Of a stretch of DNA of 64,000 bases, positions 1-8,761 are shown in pieces. The position numbers were made by a program, and so were the translations under genes. The notes below the pieces were generated by a model. The model was not told the origin of the DNA. It saw only the letters and a list, made by a program, of their open reading frames with translations, and did no database searches. Source of the stretch: an uncultured Kiloniellaceae bacterium (GTDB lineage: Bacteria; Pseudomonadota; Alphaproteobacteria; Kiloniellales; Kiloniellaceae); assembly GCA_947500035.1 (NCBI GenBank), contig CANMQP010000020.1, forward strand, positions 1 through 64,000, written 5' to 3'. Every line of letters begins with the position of its first letter. The stretch's first letter is position 1.

Positions 1-81
1 CTCGCTTCCGTAAAGCGATTTTGCCAGAAAACACAAAAATCTCTATGTAGCGAACTTTAGAGTCAGGTGACTAGGGTCCCG

Positions 82-153
82 TTGAATCTAGTGTGATTCA
101 GTCTCTAAAACTCGCCGCAGATTATGCGGCGAACTTCAGAAACATCACACTAG
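82..153. repeat. 72-bp palindromic dispersed repeat, copy 1
   Basis: This copy matches 8614-8685 in inverted orientation at 67 of 72 positions by hand alignment. The core (88-153) starts CTAGTGTGAT and ends ATCACACTAG. Its centre is a strong hairpin, CGCCGCA (113-119) / TGCGGCG (125-131) with a 5-nt loop. The repeat lies 14 bp past the stop of the permease gene ending at 168. Size and symmetry fit a MITE or REP-like element, with CTAG as a possible target duplication. The family was not identified. Confidence 0.8.
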
Positions 154-167
154 GCCTTCTCAACCGC

Positions 168-1136
168 TTAAGCCTTCTCCACCGCGCGGGGATCCAGAGC
201 GTCCTGCAGGCCGTCTCCCAGGAAATTGAAGGCGATCACAGTGATAAAGATCATCAGCCCCGGCCACATGGCCAGCATCGGAGCGTCCCAGATCAGCTCT
301 TGCGCATTGGTGAGCATGTTGCCCCAACTGGGAATGGGAGGCTGAATGCCCAGGCCCAGAAAACTCAAAACAGACTCGAGTAGAATGATGTTTCCGATCG
401 AGAGTGTCGTGGCGACGATGACCGGGGAAATGACGTTGGGCAGAATGTGCACCATCATGATCCGCGGTGCGCCCGCGCCGAGCCCCCGGGCGGCCCGCAC
501 GAACTCCCGGGTCTTCATGCTCAGGGTCGCGCCACGGACCAAACGCGCGACCGTTGTCCAGCCGACCAGGGAAATCAGAATGACGATGCGGTAAAGGCTG
601 ACGTTTTCCGAGGCGACCAGACTGTCGGGCAGACCGGTTTTGGAGAGATCCACTGCCGCCAGCACGATGAGTAGCGGTAGGAGGGGGAGGGCGATTACCC
701 CATCCGTGAACCGCATGAGGAGCGAATCCAGCAGGCCGCCGTAGTAGCCGGCGATGACGCCGATGATGGTCCCGATAACGGCAGAGATGAGCGCCGTGAC
801 GACGGCCACGAGCAGAGAGATCTGCCCCCCGTAGAGCAAACGCACCAACAGGTCCCGGCCGAGCTCATCCGTGCCCAGTGGATGGGCGAGTGAAGGGGCC
901 TGCTTCAGAGCCAAGAGATTGACCTGATTGGCGTCGACAGCGAGCAGGCTCTCAACCAGGGGGGCCGCCGCGGCCAGAGCGCCGAGCGCGATCAATACCG
1001 CCAGACTGACCAGGGCGAGATGGTGCTGCAGAAATCGCCGGATCAGAAGAGCGCGAACCGAGCGCGCGGGACCCGTCGCGAGCGCGGCCTCTGCAGCGAG
1101 AAGATTGGAGGAAGCGTTGGCGGCTGGCTCCGGCAT
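168..1136 (-). CDS. ABC transporter permease, DppC/OppC type
   Basis: Inner-membrane permease subunit of a family-5 peptide/nickel-type ABC importer. The sequence shows an N-terminal cytoplasmic tail, one membrane span, the HPLGTDELGRDLLVRLLYGG segment typical of the DppC branch, and further spans around an EAA-like loop (REFVRAARGLGAGAPRIMMVHILPNV). It ends with the family FLGDGLQDALDPR. I chose the ATG at 1136; an upstream in-frame start would add an unlikely leader. Its DppB partner (2445-3395) and binding protein (3469-5139) are on the same strand but separated from it by a PilZ gene and an opposite-strand GST gene. The substrate cannot be deduced. ATPase genes are not in the window and might lie to the left. 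Confidence 0.9.
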   Translation of the reverse strand: MPEPAANASSNLLAAEAALATGPARSVRALLIRRFLQHHLALVSLAVLIALGALAAAAPLVESLLAVDANQVNLLALKQAPSLAHPLGTDELGRDLLVRLLYGGQISLLVAVVTALISAVIGTIIGVIAGYYGGLLDSLLMRFTDGVIALPLLPLLIVLAAVDLSKTGLPDSLVASENVSLYRIVILISLVGWTTVARLVRGATLSMKTREFVRAARGLGAGAPRIMMVHILPNVISPVIVATTLSIGNIILLESVLSFLGLGIQPPIPSWGNMLTNAQELIWDAPMLAMWPGLMIFITVIAFNFLGDGLQDALDPRAVEKA

Positions 1137-1311
1137 AGAAGGCACATTCCAGGCGTAAGGCGAATCTTGAATACCGATACTAACGCATGCCCGTCTCCTT
1201 CGATAGGATATCGCTGTACCTATCGCAGCAAACTGCTGCATCATAGAGTTTCCTTGTGGGTTTCGACGCGCTCAAACCCGGTTTTCTGTCCAAAGGTAGT
1301 GAGATACTGCG

Positions 1312-1947
1312 ATGAAGCTCTTCTATGCACCGCAATCCCCCTTCGCGCGGAAGGTTCATATAGCGGCCCTCGAACTTGGGCTGGCCGATGATATTGAACT
1401 GGTTCTGACCCCGGTTGCGCCCGGGATGGCGAACGAAGACTACGCGAGAGACGGCAACCCGCTTCGCAAGATACCGGCGCTGGCCCGAAACGATGGCTCC
1501 GTTTTGTATGATTCGGGCGTAATTTGTGAATACCTCGACGCGCGGGCAGGCGGCGGGCGGATTCTCCCGGGCGGCGGCGAGGCGCGTTGGGCGATACTTC
1601 GAGACCACGCCCTTGCCAACGGCATATGCGATGCTGCGGTTTTGGTCCGCTACGAGACCTGGCTGCGGCCCGAGGAGTTCCGTTGGGAGAGCTGGACTAA
1701 GGACCAGTGGAATAAGATCGACAGCGGACTTGCCGCGTTCGAAGCGAAACCGGAGGCATGCGGGGATCCTGAGGCGGAGATGCTGAACCTCGCTCAGATT
1801 GCGCTTGGCTGTGCCCTGGGGTATCTGGATTTTCGCTACGATGAACGGAATTGGCGCGGCAGCTATCCGAAATTGAGCGCCTGGTTCGAAATTCTCTCGA
1901 AGCGCCCGTCATTCGCGCAAACGGTACCGGTCAATCCACCGCAATAG
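1312..1947 (+). CDS. Glutathione S-transferase family protein
   Basis: 211 aa, the usual length for cytosolic GSTs. The N-terminus is a thioredoxin-like GST domain: MKLFYAPQSPFARKVHIAA opens it with S9 or nearby residues as candidate thiolate activators, KIPAL supplies the cis-proline, and YDSGVICEYLD is the glutathione-binding DS/ES motif. Residues ~90-205 form the helical C-terminal domain. The likely role is glutathione conjugation or thiol chemistry in the cytoplasm; the substrate is unknown. The gene stands alone on the plus strand between minus-strand genes and interrupts an ABC importer operon. Confidence 0.88.
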   Translation: MKLFYAPQSPFARKVHIAALELGLADDIELVLTPVAPGMANEDYARDGNPLRKIPALARNDGSVLYDSGVICEYLDARAGGGRILPGGGEARWAILRDHALANGICDAAVLVRYETWLRPEEFRWESWTKDQWNKIDSGLAAFEAKPEACGDPEAEMLNLAQIALGCALGYLDFRYDERNWRGSYPKLSAWFEILSKRPSFAQTVPVNPPQ

Positions 1948-2019
1948 ACACTGTTGGGGAACAAGTGCCGGCAGAGAGTAAGCGCTTGGCGCTCCGGAGA
2001 GAGAAATACGCTAAGGACC

Positions 2020-2343
2020 TCAGGCAGCCTGCTTTTCGGCAATCATCTGGCGCAGGGCGCGATAGGCCGGCTTTGAAAGATCCTTGAAGCGGAAGGCGCT
2101 GCGGCCACCGTAACTGCGAATGCATTCGGCGTTGGCCCAGGCTTTTCCGTTCTCAATGTCGTGGACTTCAAGTTCGATCCGGTGGCGTGTCCCTTTGTGA
2201 CGGTGGGTGCCGGTCTTGATCAGAAACCCGCCCAGGCTCCAGTTAACAGTTGATACGACTTCATTGCCAAAGCGAATTTCAAGTGGAACGTCGCTTCTGG
2301 GATGCCGTCTGCGCTGAACTGTGGGTTTGGGTTTCCAAAACAT
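2020..2343 (-). CDS. PilZ-domain protein (putative c-di-GMP receptor)
   Basis: Small protein of about 107 aa. RRRHPRSDVPLEIRF near the N-terminus matches the RxxxR element of PilZ domains, and NWSLGGFLIKTG matches the (D/N)xSxxG element, so both c-di-GMP contact motifs are present. There is no second domain, so it is probably a stand-alone adaptor sensing c-di-GMP in the cytoplasm. The ATG at 2343 is chosen; a TTG at 2388 would add 15 residues and cannot be excluded because neither site has a convincing Shine-Dalgarno. It lies 101 bp past the dppB-like gene on the same strand and may be cotranscribed by read-through, but it is not a usual member of such operons. Confidence 0.72.
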   Translation of the reverse strand: MFWKPKPTVQRRRHPRSDVPLEIRFGNEVVSTVNWSLGGFLIKTGTHRHKGTRHRIELEVHDIENGKAWANAECIRSYGGRSAFRFKDLSKPAYRALRQMIAEKQAA

Positions 2344-2444
2344 AAGCCGGGGCTTTGCTCCGTCACGAGATTGACTTCGAATAAACAAGAGTGTGCCCCC
2401 AAAGTGGTTAACAATTGGTGCTCAAGATTGGTAAAATTAAGCAC

Positions 2445-3395
2445 TTAAGCATATGAGACGCGCGGATCGAGCCAGGAATATGCGAGATCCGCGATCAGAT
2501 TTGCCAACAATGTCGTTAACGTAGCGAAGAGGAGTCCGACCAGGGCTAAATTGTAGTCATTGCCCAGGATACCATCGTAGATGGCTTTTCCCATGCCCAG
2601 ATAACCGAACATTGTCTCGGTGATCAAAGCGCCGGAGAAGAGGCTGCCGAAATTCAGGGCTATGATCGTCGTGACCGGGATCATGGCATTTCGGAGCGCA
2701 TGGCCGATGACCACCTGGGCCGGATGCAGACCCTTGGCGTGGGCCGTGCGGACGTAATCCTGTCGCAAAGCCTCGATCATGGCCGCACGCATGAAGCGGA
2801 TCAGCCCGCCGAGAGTCGCCAGGGTCAGGGTGAGCACCGGCAGGACCAGATGACTGACCTTGGTACCGAAATCCGCGTCGGCGCTCCCCATGCCGCCGGC
2901 GGGCAACCATCCCAGTATGACCGAGAAAAGAATGATCAGGAGGATGGCCAGCCAAAAGGGCGGCACCGAGATCCCGGCAAAGGCCGTCAGATTAATCGCG
3001 TGATCAAAAAAGGAGCGCGGCACGAGCGCGGCCAGTATGCCGGCCGGAATAGCCAGCAGCAGAGCAAGCAGGAAGCTGCAGCCCATCAGAACGACAGTAT
3101 TGCCGAGCCGGGGTATCAGAACCTCGAGGACCGGCTGGTTGGTGATCCGGGAATAACCGAAGTCCCCCTGTACGGCGGCGCTCAACCAGGCGAAGTAACG
3201 TTCATGGATTGGACGGTCGAGGCCGTGCAGGGCGCGCAGGCGGGCCGCATCCGCGGCGGTCAGGTTCGGGTCGGAACTGACCATAATGTCGATGGGATCG
3301 CCTGGCATCAGGCCGATCAGCGCATAGATGACAAACGACATGATGAGCAGGACCAACGCCGATTCGCCGAGCCTGCTGAGGACGACTTTCATCAT
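2445..3395 (-). CDS. ABC transporter permease, DppB/OppB type
   Basis: 316 aa integral membrane protein. The first span (LGESALVLLIMSFVIYALI) followed by GDPIDIM, the GLDRPIHERYFAWLSAAVQG segment with GDFGYS, and the C-terminal YSWLDPRVSY ending are hallmarks of DppB-type permeases. An EAA loop is visible (ALRQDYVRTAHAKGLHPAQVV). It starts 73 bp after the binding-protein gene in the same direction and is evidently cotranscribed with it. Two ATG codons in tandem (3395, 3392) are possible starts. The cognate DppC-type permease is displaced to 168-1136. Confidence 0.93.
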   Translation of the reverse strand: MMKVVLSRLGESALVLLIMSFVIYALIGLMPGDPIDIMVSSDPNLTAADAARLRALHGLDRPIHERYFAWLSAAVQGDFGYSRITNQPVLEVLIPRLGNTVVLMGCSFLLALLLAIPAGILAALVPRSFFDHAINLTAFAGISVPPFWLAILLIILFSVILGWLPAGGMGSADADFGTKVSHLVLPVLTLTLATLGGLIRFMRAAMIEALRQDYVRTAHAKGLHPAQVVIGHALRNAMIPVTTIIALNFGSLFSGALITETMFGYLGMGKAIYDGILGNDYNLALVGLLFATLTTLLANLIADLAYSWLDPRVSYA

Positions 3396-3468
3396 GCCTG
3401 AGCACTCAGATGGTCAGAGCCGCTCATTTGCGGGATCCGGCGCGATTGCGGGGTTTGCCTGCGGGATT

Positions 3469-5139
3469 TCAATTCCGGCCTTCCACGCGCCATTCCTCCA
3501 CCCACAGCGTCGTGGTGAGCTGATGCCCGGTGGGGCGCACGCCTTTGAGCCACTTGGGCAAGGGAAAAGCGTTGGCACGCCAGTAGAGTGGGATCACGGG
3601 CAATTCCTCGGCATAGAGGCTTTGCAGACGTGCCCAGAGTCCCTTCCGTTTTTCGAAGTCGAGTTCCCGTTCGATTCCGTCGATCAGCGCATCCATCTCG
3701 GCATTGTTAAAACCGGTATAGTTCTGACCCGACCAACCATTGGCTTCACTCGGGATCTGGGTCGAGGAAAGCGTGGTCAAAGGCACGCTCTCAGGAGAAG
3801 AGATCCAGGCAAACATGGCCATGCCGGTGAATTTCCGCCGGCTTACGGTCTCGCCGAAAAAGACGCGGGCGGGCTGGTTGCGGACCGTAATGTCGATACC
3901 GATTTGCCGCCATTGACTTTGCAGGACCTGCTGAACCAATTCACGCGAGCGGTTCCCGGCGGTGGTCATAATCTCAATCGTCAACGGCTCTCCGTCAGCG
4001 TTGTGACGGATCCCGCGCTTCATCACCGACCAGCCGGCCTCGTCGAGGAGTGCCTTCGCTTTGGCGGGGTCGTAGGGGTAGGTCGGCGTCTCGGGATTGT
4101 GGACGGAGTCCAGGGGGCTGACCGAGGCATGTGCGACCGGCTGGCGGCCCTGGAAGAGTTGCGCGCTGATCGTCTCGCGGTCCAGCGCATGAATCAGGGC
4201 TTTGCGGACGCGCTGGTCCGCTAGAATGGGGTTGTCCAGGTTCAGGTCGATATGCTCATAGATCAGGCCGGATTTGTAGACCATGTCGAACTTGTCGCCG
4301 TTGCGCTTTTCGAAGGCGAGGGCCTGATCCAGCGTCAAGCCGATCTCGCCAGCGATGGTGTCGACGGCACCTGAAAGCAGGTTGGCTTCCAAAGCTGCAG
4401 TGTTCTCAATGGCGCGAACGATAATCTTGTCAAAGGCCGGTTTGGGGCCCCACCAGGTGGGATTGGGCAGAAACTCCATTGCAGAGCCGGGTTCGGCGGC
4501 GGCGAGCCGGTAGGGACCGAAGGCCAGCCCCGGATTGAAAGGATCACGGTCGAATGCGGTCCGGTTGCGGTATTCTGCGGGGTTGGCTTCGAAGATCGGA
4601 CGTTCGATATGGGCGGGCAGCAGCGCCAGCGAAAAGGAATTGTAGCTGTAGGTCACCCGGTCGAGATGCAGGGTAAAGGTCTTCTCGTCGATGATGTCGA
4701 TGGAGAGGATCCGTTGAAAAGCCTCAAGAGAGACAGCGCCGGAACGCTCGTCGCGCCCCATTTCCCAGGTGAAAAGCATGTCATCGCTGGAGACCGGCGT
4801 GCCATCGCCCCAGGTGGCGTCGGGGTGCAGGCTGTAGGTGACGGCCATACCTTCCTTGGTCTCGCCGTCCTGTTCATAGGTTTCGCGCCTGGCCCCGCCG
4901 TTTTCAATGGTCGGCAGTTCGGTGCAGAGCATGCACACCAGCTTCCAGTCGTGGTCATAAACCGTGACCGGCCGCAGAGTCAGTCCCTCGACATAACGCT
5001 GGGCGAGCATCGAGACCAGTGTGGGATGAAAGGAGGAGGGATACTGCGTGATGCCGATGGTGAGGGTTTCGGCGGTCAAAGCGGAAGGAGTGGCGAGTCC
5101 AAGAAAAAGCGCGCCGATGGCAGAGAGTAGTCGCCGCAT
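3469..5139 (-). CDS. ABC transporter substrate-binding protein, family 5
   Basis: 556 aa periplasmic binding protein of the DppA/OppA class. MRRLLSAIGALFLGLATPSA forms a signal peptide with cleavage expected after LTA or nearby, which is why the ATG at 5139 is preferred over an upstream start giving a 51-residue non-signal extension. The mature protein begins ETLTIGITQYPSSFHP and contains typical SBP_bac_5 stretches (PDATWGDGTPVSSDDMLFTW, VRKALIHALDRE, YDPAKAKALLDEAGW). It is the first gene of the importer transcript. Ligand unknown; peptides or similar oligomeric solutes are the family norm. Confidence 0.93.
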   Translation of the reverse strand: MRRLLSAIGALFLGLATPSALTAETLTIGITQYPSSFHPTLVSMLAQRYVEGLTLRPVTVYDHDWKLVCMLCTELPTIENGGARRETYEQDGETKEGMAVTYSLHPDATWGDGTPVSSDDMLFTWEMGRDERSGAVSLEAFQRILSIDIIDEKTFTLHLDRVTYSYNSFSLALLPAHIERPIFEANPAEYRNRTAFDRDPFNPGLAFGPYRLAAAEPGSAMEFLPNPTWWGPKPAFDKIIVRAIENTAALEANLLSGAVDTIAGEIGLTLDQALAFEKRNGDKFDMVYKSGLIYEHIDLNLDNPILADQRVRKALIHALDRETISAQLFQGRQPVAHASVSPLDSVHNPETPTYPYDPAKAKALLDEAGWSVMKRGIRHNADGEPLTIEIMTTAGNRSRELVQQVLQSQWRQIGIDITVRNQPARVFFGETVSRRKFTGMAMFAWISSPESVPLTTLSSTQIPSEANGWSGQNYTGFNNAEMDALIDGIERELDFEKRKGLWARLQSLYAEELPVIPLYWRANAFPLPKWLKGVRPTGHQLTTTLWVEEWRVEGRN

Positions 5140-5258
5140 CAATGAAGCCGTCCCGTTACCGTTTATTTTTGTAACGTGCAGTCTAAACCTAAAATTAGTG
5201 GCGGTGCAGAGGTTTTCGGCAATGTGATCGAACGTCAGCGGGAAACCTGGTGATGACC

Positions 5259-5954
5259 TCAGTCGGTTTTGCCCCCGCGCGCAGCGGACCAACCGTTGGG
5301 GTCATTCAAAAACGCGCGGACCTGTTCCAAACCTTCGGCATTCAGGTAACCCTGTTCCTCGGCGACGGCCAAGGCATCCCACCAGGTGGCGAGGGCGTGC
5401 AGGCGAACGCCCTGGTCGGCGAGGTCCTGAATCCCCTTCGGGAAAATGCCGTAGTGGAAAACCACGAAGGTATCGCTGACCTGCGCGCCTGCGGTCCTGA
5501 GAGCCTCGACGAAATTGAGTTTCGACCCGCCATCGGTGGCGAGGTCTTCGACCAGCAGGATCCGGTCACCTTCCTTCATGGCGCCCTCAATCTGCGCATC
5601 CCGTCCGAAGCCTTTCGGCTTCTTGCGGACATAGAGCATGGGCAGGTTCAGGCGTTCCGCGATCCAGGCCGCGAAGGGAATACCGGCTGTCTCGCCTCCG
5701 GCGATGGCGTCCAGAGACTCGTATCCGATCTCCCGGGTAATCATCTCGACGGCATAGTCCATCAGCTGTGCGCGGGCACGGGGGAAGGAGATGATCTTGC
5801 GGCAATCGACATAGACCGGGCTGATGCGGCCCGAGGTAAAGGTGAAGGGATCGTCGGGCCGGAAGAGAACCGCTTCAATCTCCATCAAAATCCGCGCCGT
5901 GACCCGCGCGGCCTCGTTCGCCAATGCTTTGTCGCCTGTCATATCCGTCGTCAT
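5259..5954 (-). CDS. pyrE: Orotate phosphoribosyltransferase
   Basis: Catalyses orotate plus PRPP to OMP in pyrimidine biosynthesis. The 231-aa protein carries the PRPP-binding motif in the form [15 protein letters not shown] and the substrate-loop sequence [33 protein letters not shown] is the conserved N-terminal orotate-site segment. Length is normal. The start at 5954 follows a GCGGGA stretch; a second ATG four codons in is also possible. The gene stands between an ABC importer and a patatin gene with no pyrimidine neighbours, as is common for pyrE in alphaproteobacteria. Confidence 0.95.
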   Translation of the reverse strand: MTTDMTGDKALANEAARVTARILMEIEAVLFRPDDPFTFTSGRISPVYVDCRKIISFPRARAQLMDYAVEMITREIGYESLDAIAGGETAGIPFAAWIAERLNLPMLYVRKKPKGFGRDAQIEGAMKEGDRILLVEDLATDGGSKLNFVEALRTAGAQVSDTFVVFHYGIFPKGIQDLADQGVRLHALATWWDALAVAEEQGYLNAEGLEQVRAFLNDPNGWSAARGGKTD

Positions 5955-6082
5955 TCCCGCAGTATCCCCCGCTTTATCCCGACCTTAAGCTTCGCGCCTT
6001 GCCCTCTTGGCTTTTGCGGCCTCTGTTTATCCGCTCATCCAGGTCCGGGCAACGCTAATTGCGAGTCACGAAGCGACGCCGG

Positions 6083-7252
6083 TCACAGATACATCTCTTC
6101 GATGTCCATGGTGGAGCGAACCCCGAGAGCGTCGCGGTTTTCCTTAAGCCAGACTTCAGTCCGGTCATAGCCGATCCTGTGGAGATACTGAAGGAATTCC
6201 CAGTCGGCGTTGAGTTTGCTCGAGACGCCCAGATCGTCCATGACGTCCTCCGCGTCGATCACATGCATCAGCATCCGTTTCAGGCGGCCATCGTCGTCGT
6301 AACCGCTATCGATGATGTCGCTAACGAACTTGATGGCGCGCATCTCACGCATCAGGCTGGAATTGAAAGTCAGGGTGTTGAGCCGGTCGAGGATTTCCTG
6401 TGCGGATTTCGGTGTATGCTGAATGTTGATCGGGTTCAGCTGGATCAAGAGCACGTCGCTGCTCTCGGTATGGTAGATCAGCGGAAAGATCGCGGGATTC
6501 CCCATATAACCGCCGTCCCAATAGGGCTCGCCGTCGATCTCCACGGCAGGCTGCAAAAACGGCAGGCAGGCGGAGGCCATGACGGCGTCCAGCGAAATCT
6601 CCTCCAGGCCGAAGATCTTGATCCGGCCTCGCTTTACGCTGGTGGCGCTGACGAAAAGTTTGACGTCTTTGCAATGCCGGACAATTTCGAAGTCGACGAA
6701 CTCCGCCAGAGTGTCGCGTAGGGGGTTGAGTGCCAACGCATTGAACTGGTAGGGCGAAAGCACACGGGACATCATATCCAGCGCCATGAAGGCAGGTGAA
6801 TAGTCCATGCGGCCGATCCCAAGCATCCGGTCCAAAGGTGTCGGCTGCAGCGGAGAAGTTGCTGCGATTTCAGAAATGCGTTTCCAGAAACGCGCCAAAA
6901 GATCGCGCGTGAACTCTCGGCCGCCCGCCGTTATGCCATAAGCCAGCAGCACGCCATTGACTGCGCCGGCGCTGGTTCCGGAAATCCCCTCGATCGATAT
7001 GCCGTCATCCTCGAGCAGACGATCCAGGACGCCCCAGGTCAGTGCTCCATGCGCACCACCGCCTTGCAACGCAACATTGACACGTCTGACGTCATCGCCC
7101 TGGGGCCAGGGTGAACAGGGGTTGGAAGCTTTCTTGATCGACGCCTCTTTGCGCGTAGTGGAGGACTTCTTTGAGTTTGCAGGCTTGCTTGCGGTTGCTT
7201 TGACGGGCTTTTTCGTGCTTCGCGTCCCGGTCGTCTTGGGTTTCGAAACCAT
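6083..7252 (-). CDS. Patatin-like phospholipase with DUF3734-like C-terminus
   Basis: 389 aa lipolytic acyl hydrolase. The oxyanion-hole motif is LQGGGAHGALTWG, the nucleophile elbow is GTSAG, and the dyad aspartate lies in WDGGYMGNP. The second half matches the DUF3734-type tail often found in proteobacterial patatins (LIYHTESSDVLLIQLNP and MHVIDAED). The first ~55 residues are Lys/Ser/Thr-rich and probably disordered. Start at 7252 is chosen because GGAAGG lies 7 nt upstream and an earlier start adds a non-conserved leader. The likely role is phospholipid or lipid-ester hydrolysis; relatives have been linked to PHB granules, and a phasin is encoded at 58.9 kb, but that link is only suggestive. 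Confidence 0.88.
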   Translation of the reverse strand: MVSKPKTTGTRSTKKPVKATASKPANSKKSSTTRKEASIKKASNPCSPWPQGDDVRRVNVALQGGGAHGALTWGVLDRLLEDDGISIEGISGTSAGAVNGVLLAYGITAGGREFTRDLLARFWKRISEIAATSPLQPTPLDRMLGIGRMDYSPAFMALDMMSRVLSPYQFNALALNPLRDTLAEFVDFEIVRHCKDVKLFVSATSVKRGRIKIFGLEEISLDAVMASACLPFLQPAVEIDGEPYWDGGYMGNPAIFPLIYHTESSDVLLIQLNPINIQHTPKSAQEILDRLNTLTFNSSLMREMRAIKFVSDIIDSGYDDDGRLKRMLMHVIDAEDVMDDLGVSSKLNADWEFLQYLHRIGYDRTEVWLKENRDALGVRSTMDIEEMYL

Positions 7253-7440
7253 TTTCACTGCCTTCCGATAAAGGGGACTGATTGTGTTTGGCGCAATTGG
7301 CCTCGTCGTATCTTGCTCTTGTGCGGTGCAAAAATGTACTCTGTCCGAGGAAGCGGAACAACCGTCCAGACGCTGCGCGCTGGCTCCGGCAGATGAGGCG
7401 CGGCGGTGCGACGAGGCGCAAAGATTTTGGGAAAGCACTG

Positions 7441-8220
7441 ATGTCCAACACCGTTCTGACGCAGCGCGAGGGCGCGATTGCCACCATCACCCTGAACCGG
7501 CCCGAACGCCGCAATGCCTTTAACCTGGAGATGTGGGCGGCGCTCGGTGACGTGATGGCGGACCTTAACAGCGATGAGACGCTTCGCTGCATTATCCTGC
7601 GCGGCGCGGGCGACAAAGCTTTCGCCGCCGGTGCCGATATCGCTGAGTTTTCAAAGGTGCGCGCAAATAGTAAGCAGGCGCAGGCTTACGCCAAGATTAT
7701 GGACCGCGCGACCGATGCCGTACGGGATTGTCTCCATCCCACAGTTGCGGCTATTCAGGGAGCCTGTGTCGGCGGCGGTTTGGAGCTCGCGATCCATTGC
7801 GATCTGCGGATTTCGGGGCGGTCGGGACGGATCGGGCTGCCCATCAACCGTATCGGCAATGTCCTGCCCTATGCGGCCATGATTGCGCTGGTCGAAGCGG
7901 TGGGCCGTCCAACCGCCTTGGAACTCCTTCTCGAAGGCCGGATTTTTACAGCCGAAGAGGCCTGCGCGAAGGGGCTTGTGACTCGTGTCGTGGAGGATGC
8001 GGACTTGGATGGCGAGATCGCGGCGACGGCCGAGAGGATTGCCGCAGGCGCGCCGCTTGTCGCGCGTGCGCACAAGGTCTTTTCGCGCAAGGCGGAGGCG
8101 CCTCTGGATCTGAAGGCAAGGGACTGGATTGCCCCCTTCGAGAACTGCAACAGCGAGGACTATCGGGAGGGCATTCGGGCATTCCTTGCAAAGGAAACGC
8201 CTGATTTCTCGGCGAGGTAA
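7441..8220 (+). CDS. Enoyl-CoA hydratase/isomerase family protein
   Basis: 259 aa crotonase-fold enzyme. The CoA-binding oxyanion segments AFAAGADIAEFSK and GACVGGGLELAIHCDLRIS are intact, and the C-terminal helical region has normal length. Catalytic residues of classical crotonases correspond to GRIGLPINRIGNVLP; there is no second clear acidic residue, so the exact reaction (hydration, isomerisation, hydrolysis) cannot be assigned. Start at 7441 places MSNTVLTQREGAIATITLNR at the N-terminus, the usual family opening. It is divergent from the patatin gene and followed 37 bp later by a VOC protein, likely in one transcript. Confidence 0.92.
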   Translation: MSNTVLTQREGAIATITLNRPERRNAFNLEMWAALGDVMADLNSDETLRCIILRGAGDKAFAAGADIAEFSKVRANSKQAQAYAKIMDRATDAVRDCLHPTVAAIQGACVGGGLELAIHCDLRISGRSGRIGLPINRIGNVLPYAAMIALVEAVGRPTALELLLEGRIFTAEEACAKGLVTRVVEDADLDGEIAATAERIAAGAPLVARAHKVFSRKAEAPLDLKARDWIAPFENCNSEDYREGIRAFLAKETPDFSAR

Positions 8221-8257
8221 GCATAGAGGCAAAAGTGGCTGGAAGAGGTGATCGAAG

Positions 8258-8617
8258 ATGACCAATCCTGGTTTCAAGCCCGGCACTAATATCGCTATGA
8301 AGGTGCCGGCACATCTTTTTGAGCAGACTGTGTCCTTCTACGAAGAGACACTTTCTTTACCGGTAAAGTGTGAGGAAGACAGTGTCGTGGTCGAGTTTGG
8401 CGCTGTCCGGCTCTGGTTGGACAAGGTGCCGGCGATGACACAGCCCGAACTCTGGCTTGAGGTAACGACCCGGGACACTGCTGCAGCTTCGGACTATTTG
8501 CGGCAGCGCGGCGTCGTGCGCTGCGACCAGGTGGAAACCCTGCCTGAAGACCTTGACGGTTTTTGGATTGCGGCGCCCGGCGGGTTGGTCCATCTGGTCA
8601 CCCGAGAGGCTCCCTAG
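8258..8617 (+). CDS. VOC-superfamily (glyoxalase/dioxygenase-like) protein
   Basis: 119 aa, one complete vicinal-oxygen-chelate module made of two beta-alpha-beta repeats (VPAHLFEQTVSFYEETLSLP then ELWLEVTTRDTAAASDYLRQ). The C-terminal GFWIAAPGG-like stretch with VHLVTRE is typical of glyoxalase/bleomycin-resistance proteins. Metal-ligand residues cannot be confirmed by eye, so catalytic activity is uncertain. The TAG stop at 8615-8617 lies inside the first bases of the dispersed repeat copy that begins at 8614, so the repeat now supplies the stop codon. Confidence 0.8.
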   Translation: MTNPGFKPGTNIAMKVPAHLFEQTVSFYEETLSLPVKCEEDSVVVEFGAVRLWLDKVPAMTQPELWLEVTTRDTAAASDYLRQRGVVRCDQVETLPEDLDGFWIAAPGGLVHLVTREAP

Positions 8618-8685
8618 TGTGATGTTTCTGAAGTTCGCCGCATAATATGCGGCGAATTTAAGAGGCTGAATCACACTCGATTCAA
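8614..8685. repeat. 72-bp palindromic dispersed repeat, copy 2
   Basis: Inverted relative to copy 1 (82-153), with 5 mismatches in 72. The core begins CTAGTGTGAT and ends ATCACACTCG. The central hairpin is CGCCGCAT (8636-8643) / ATGCGGCG (8647-8654) with a 3-nt loop. One loop difference from copy 1 restores a longer stem here. The left end overlaps the stop codon of the VOC gene. Read along the coding strand of the adjacent gene, both copies have the same orientation and both lie at the gene's 3' end. Confidence 0.8.
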
Positions 8686-8761
8686 TGAAGTGAATTTCAG
8701 ATTCGGGATACTAGGGGCCGATTGCAGGGCTGGCTGGTGTGGGCGTCTTCAGGTGGAGGTT

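Noticed and set aside
3328-4224. Long plus-strand frame (298 codons) antisense to the ABC substrate-binding protein
   Set aside because: The opposite strand encodes a complete signal-peptide-bearing binding protein; the frame is a by-product of GC-rich codon usage and shows no family signal.
5250-6170. 306-codon plus-strand frame over pyrE
   Set aside because: It is antisense to a clearly recognised pyrE with intact PRPP motif; no motif is visible in the frame.
8686-8715. TTCGGGATAC just after repeat copy 2, shared with the end of the 266-bp element
   Set aside because: A 10-base match is too short to claim a further element copy, and no inverted partner is nearby.
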